From Bradyrhizobium sp. OK095 (GTDB taxonomy: Bacteria > Pseudomonadota > Alphaproteobacteria > Rhizobiales > Xanthobacteraceae): 64,000 bases of DNA. The position numbers and the translations under genes were made by a program. This document shows positions 62,427 through 64,000 of the stretch, one piece after another. The notes under the pieces were generated by a model. That model was not told where the DNA came from and did no database searches. It saw only the letters and a list, made by a program, of their open reading frames with translations. Location: contig NZ_FOBX01000014.1 in NCBI RefSeq assembly GCF_900109945.1, forward strand, positions 124,001 through 188,000, given 5' to 3'. Positions within the stretch are counted from its first letter, which is position 1. Each line of letters opens with the position of its first letter.

Positions 62427-63728
62427 ATGACGGCAGCAACGGGGGTCTCTGCTTCGGCGGAGAAATCGACGACGGCGCATGTGGTGTGGGCGAGCGCGCT
62501 CGGCACCGCGATCGAGTGGTACGATTTTCTGATCTACGGCACGGCGGCCGCACTCGTGCTGAACAAGCTGTTCTTCCCGACCTTCGATCCCTTCGTCGGC
62601 ACGCTGGCGGCGTTCTCGACCTATGCGGTCGGCTTCGTGGCGCGGCCGATCGGCGGCGCGATTATCGGGCATTATGGCGACCGGCTCGGTCGCAAGAAGA
62701 TGCTGGTGGCGACCATGATCGCGATGGGGCTCGGCACCTTCCTGATCGGCTGCCTGCCGACCTACAGCCAGATCGGCGTCTGGGCGCCAATTTTCCTCAT
62801 CATGCTGCGCTTCATCCAGGGCATCGGGCTCGGCGGCGAATGGAGCGGCGCGGTCGTGATGGTGATCGAGCATGCGGGCAATCGCCGCGGCTTCTACGGC
62901 AGCCTGGTGCAGATCGGCTTTCCCGTCGGCGTTGCCGCCTCCACCGGCATCTTTGCCCTGGTGACGCAGCTCCCCGAGGCCGACTTCCTGAGCTGGGGTT
63001 GGCGCGTCCCGTTCTGGATCAGCATTCTGCTGGTCGGAATCGGCTTCATCGTACGGCTGAGGCTCGCCGAGACGCCGCACTTCAAGGAGGTTGTCGAGCG
63101 CAAGGAAGTGCTGGCGCAGCCGGTGATGGAAGTGCTGCGCCGCGACTGGCGCAGTTTTCTGCTCGCGGTCGGCATCACGGTGTCGGAAGTCGGGCTCGCT
63201 TATCTCCTCACCGTCTTCACCGTGGTCTATGCGACGACAAAGCTCGGCCTGCCGCGCCAGGTAATCCTGAATGCGGTGGTCTATGCCGCGATCGTCGAGT
63301 TCGCGACGCTGCCGCTGGCCGGCTGGCTCTCTGATATTTTTGGCCGCAAGGCACTGTATCTCGCCGGCGGCGTGTTCTCGGTGGCGCTGGCGTTTCCGCT
63401 GTTCTGGTTTCTCGACACCAAGGAGCCGGCGCTGATCACATTCGCCCTCGTCGTCACGATGACGCTGACGCATGCGCTGCTGTTCGGGCCGAAGGCCGCC
63501 TTCATGCCGGAACTGTTTCGCACTCAGGTGCGCTACAGCGGTGCCTCGCTCGGCGCAAATGTCGCAGCCGCGTTGAGCGGCGGCTTCTCGCCGCTGATCG
63601 CGACCGCACTGCTCGCCTGGGCCGGCTCGTATTGGCCGGTGTCGCTCTACATCATCGCTCTGTCGATCATCACGATCATCGCGACGCTGATGACGCCGGA
63701 GACGGCGCGCGACATGCTCAAATCCTGA
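62427..63728 (+). CDS. MHS-family MFS transporter
   Basis: A 433-residue major facilitator of the metabolite:proton symporter family, with about twelve membrane segments. The motifs IEWYDFLIYGTAAALV and GHYGDRLGRKKMLV match. It resembles the transporter at 41.9 kb in type, though the two are clearly different sequences. The ATG at 62427 follows GGGGCG and skips two ATG codons at 62397-62400. It may import the substrate handled by the adjacent catabolic enzymes. Confidence 0.9.
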   Translation: MTAATGVSASAEKSTTAHVVWASALGTAIEWYDFLIYGTAAALVLNKLFFPTFDPFVGTLAAFSTYAVGFVARPIGGAIIGHYGDRLGRKKMLVATMIAMGLGTFLIGCLPTYSQIGVWAPIFLIMLRFIQGIGLGGEWSGAVVMVIEHAGNRRGFYGSLVQIGFPVGVAASTGIFALVTQLPEADFLSWGWRVPFWISILLVGIGFIVRLRLAETPHFKEVVERKEVLAQPVMEVLRRDWRSFLLAVGITVSEVGLAYLLTVFTVVYATTKLGLPRQVILNAVVYAAIVEFATLPLAGWLSDIFGRKALYLAGGVFSVALAFPLFWFLDTKEPALITFALVVTMTLTHALLFGPKAAFMPELFRTQVRYSGASLGANVAAALSGGFSPLIATALLAWAGSYWPVSLYIIALSIITIIATLMTPETARDMLKS

Positions 63729-63756
63729 AATAAGTCGTCATCACCTCTGCCGCGCG

Positions 63757-63777
63757 AACGGGCCGACGAGGCCCGTT
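63757..63777 (+). terminator. Hairpin after the MHS transporter
   Basis: AACGGGCC and GGCCCGTT form an 8-base stem with a 5-base loop, 29 bases after the stop. There is no strong T-tract. It is a likely terminator. Confidence 0.58.
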
Positions 63778-63852
63778 GCCTCGCCTTGCATACACGTCCT
63801 GACGCCTTCTTATGCGGGCTGCCAAAAGCCGATGCAGCGGCCTGATCCATTA

Positions 63853-63876
63853 GCCGCGTTTATGCGGCGAATTTTT
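63853..63876 (+). terminator. Weak second hairpin with T-tract
   Basis: GCCGC and GCGGC form a 5-base stem, then GAATTTTT. It may also end the MHS transcript. The stem is short, so confidence is low. Confidence 0.35.
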
Positions 63877-63990
63877 ACTTCCAATTTTACTTCGCAAAAT
63901 CCCGCCTCTAGCTTCACGCGCATCTGATCACATAAGCAGCCGGTCAATGGCGATCGGCGCGAGCGTTCATCGTAACCAACGAGGGTTGCC

Positions 63991-64000
63991 ATGTCTGATG
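63991..64000 (+). CDS. Possible start of a gene cut by the window end
   Basis: ATGTCTGATG follows the purine-rich CGAGGG (63979-63984) by 6 bases, which would be a good initiation site. Only three codons are visible, so nothing can be said about the product. Confidence 0.3.

Noticed and set aside
62153..63334. 393-codon plus-strand open frame
   Set aside because: It overlaps the MHS transporter in another frame, begins in a palindromic repeat and has no domain motif. The MHS frame has clear membrane segments.

Overview
The window is GC-rich alphaproteobacterial DNA, most probably from Bradyrhizobium or a close relative. The evidence is FlaF/FlbT flagellar genes, a LafR/FtcR-type flagellar regulator, many ABC, TRAP and MHS transporters with catabolic enzymes, and palindromic intergenic repeats of the kind seen in this group. 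I see no rRNA, tRNA, CRISPR array, insertion sequence or phage gene. Gene starts were refined from ribosome binding sites and overlaps and are predictions.

Region 1 (about 0.1-13.2 kb) is part of a flagellar operon of the lateral or subpolar type. In order it carries fliK-like, a lytic transglycosylase, flgE, flgK, flgL, flaF, flbT, flgD, fliQ, flhA, fliR, a coiled-coil protein, a FlgJ-like rod-binding protein and two small unnamed proteins. The regulator lafR/ftcR converges on it across a shared terminator. Motor, flagellin and MS-ring genes must lie outside.

Region 2 (13.2-20.7 kb) is mixed. It has an 821-base non-coding stretch with an AT-rich patch, a membrane coiled-coil protein, a MarR regulator, a secreted dienelactone-hydrolase-like protein, a serine beta-lactamase-like protein, an NAD-dependent epimerase, a CbbY-like HAD phosphatase and a SnoaL-like protein.

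Region 3 (20.8-28.7 kb) is a hexuronate/aldonate catabolic locus: fructuronate reductase, a divergent FadR/UxuR-type regulator with UxuR-like operator palindromes, a TRAP transporter (DctP-Q-M), L-idonate 5-dehydrogenase and mannonate dehydratase. A class 3 lipase follows. Region 4 (29.8-36.8 kb) is a polyamine-type ABC uptake operon with an amine oxidase-like FAD enzyme and a HAD hydrolase, read divergently from a LysR regulator.

Region 5 (36.8-41.0 kb) is the most unusual part. A translationally coupled pair encodes a 925-residue fusion of a degenerate patatin-like domain with a C-terminal CHAT (caspase-like) protease domain, followed by a calcineurin-like metallophosphoesterase. The architecture suggests a protease-triggered stress or defence module, but function is not shown by sequence.

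Region 6 (41.1-46.5 kb) has a TetR regulator divergent from an MHS-family symporter and two type-B carboxylesterases. Region 7 (46.5-57.4 kb) is an amino-acid-type ABC transporter divergent from a run of 2-oxo-acid and amino-acid enzymes: hydroxyacid dehydrogenase, RidA, aminotransferase, a TPP enzyme, a DadA-like oxidase, an Asp/Glu racemase-like protein, a GntR regulator, then a split TPP decarboxylase. Region 8 (57.5-64.0 kb) has an SDR, a minus-strand operon (Liv-type binding protein, FAD dehydrogenase, IclR regulator) and a second MHS symporter.
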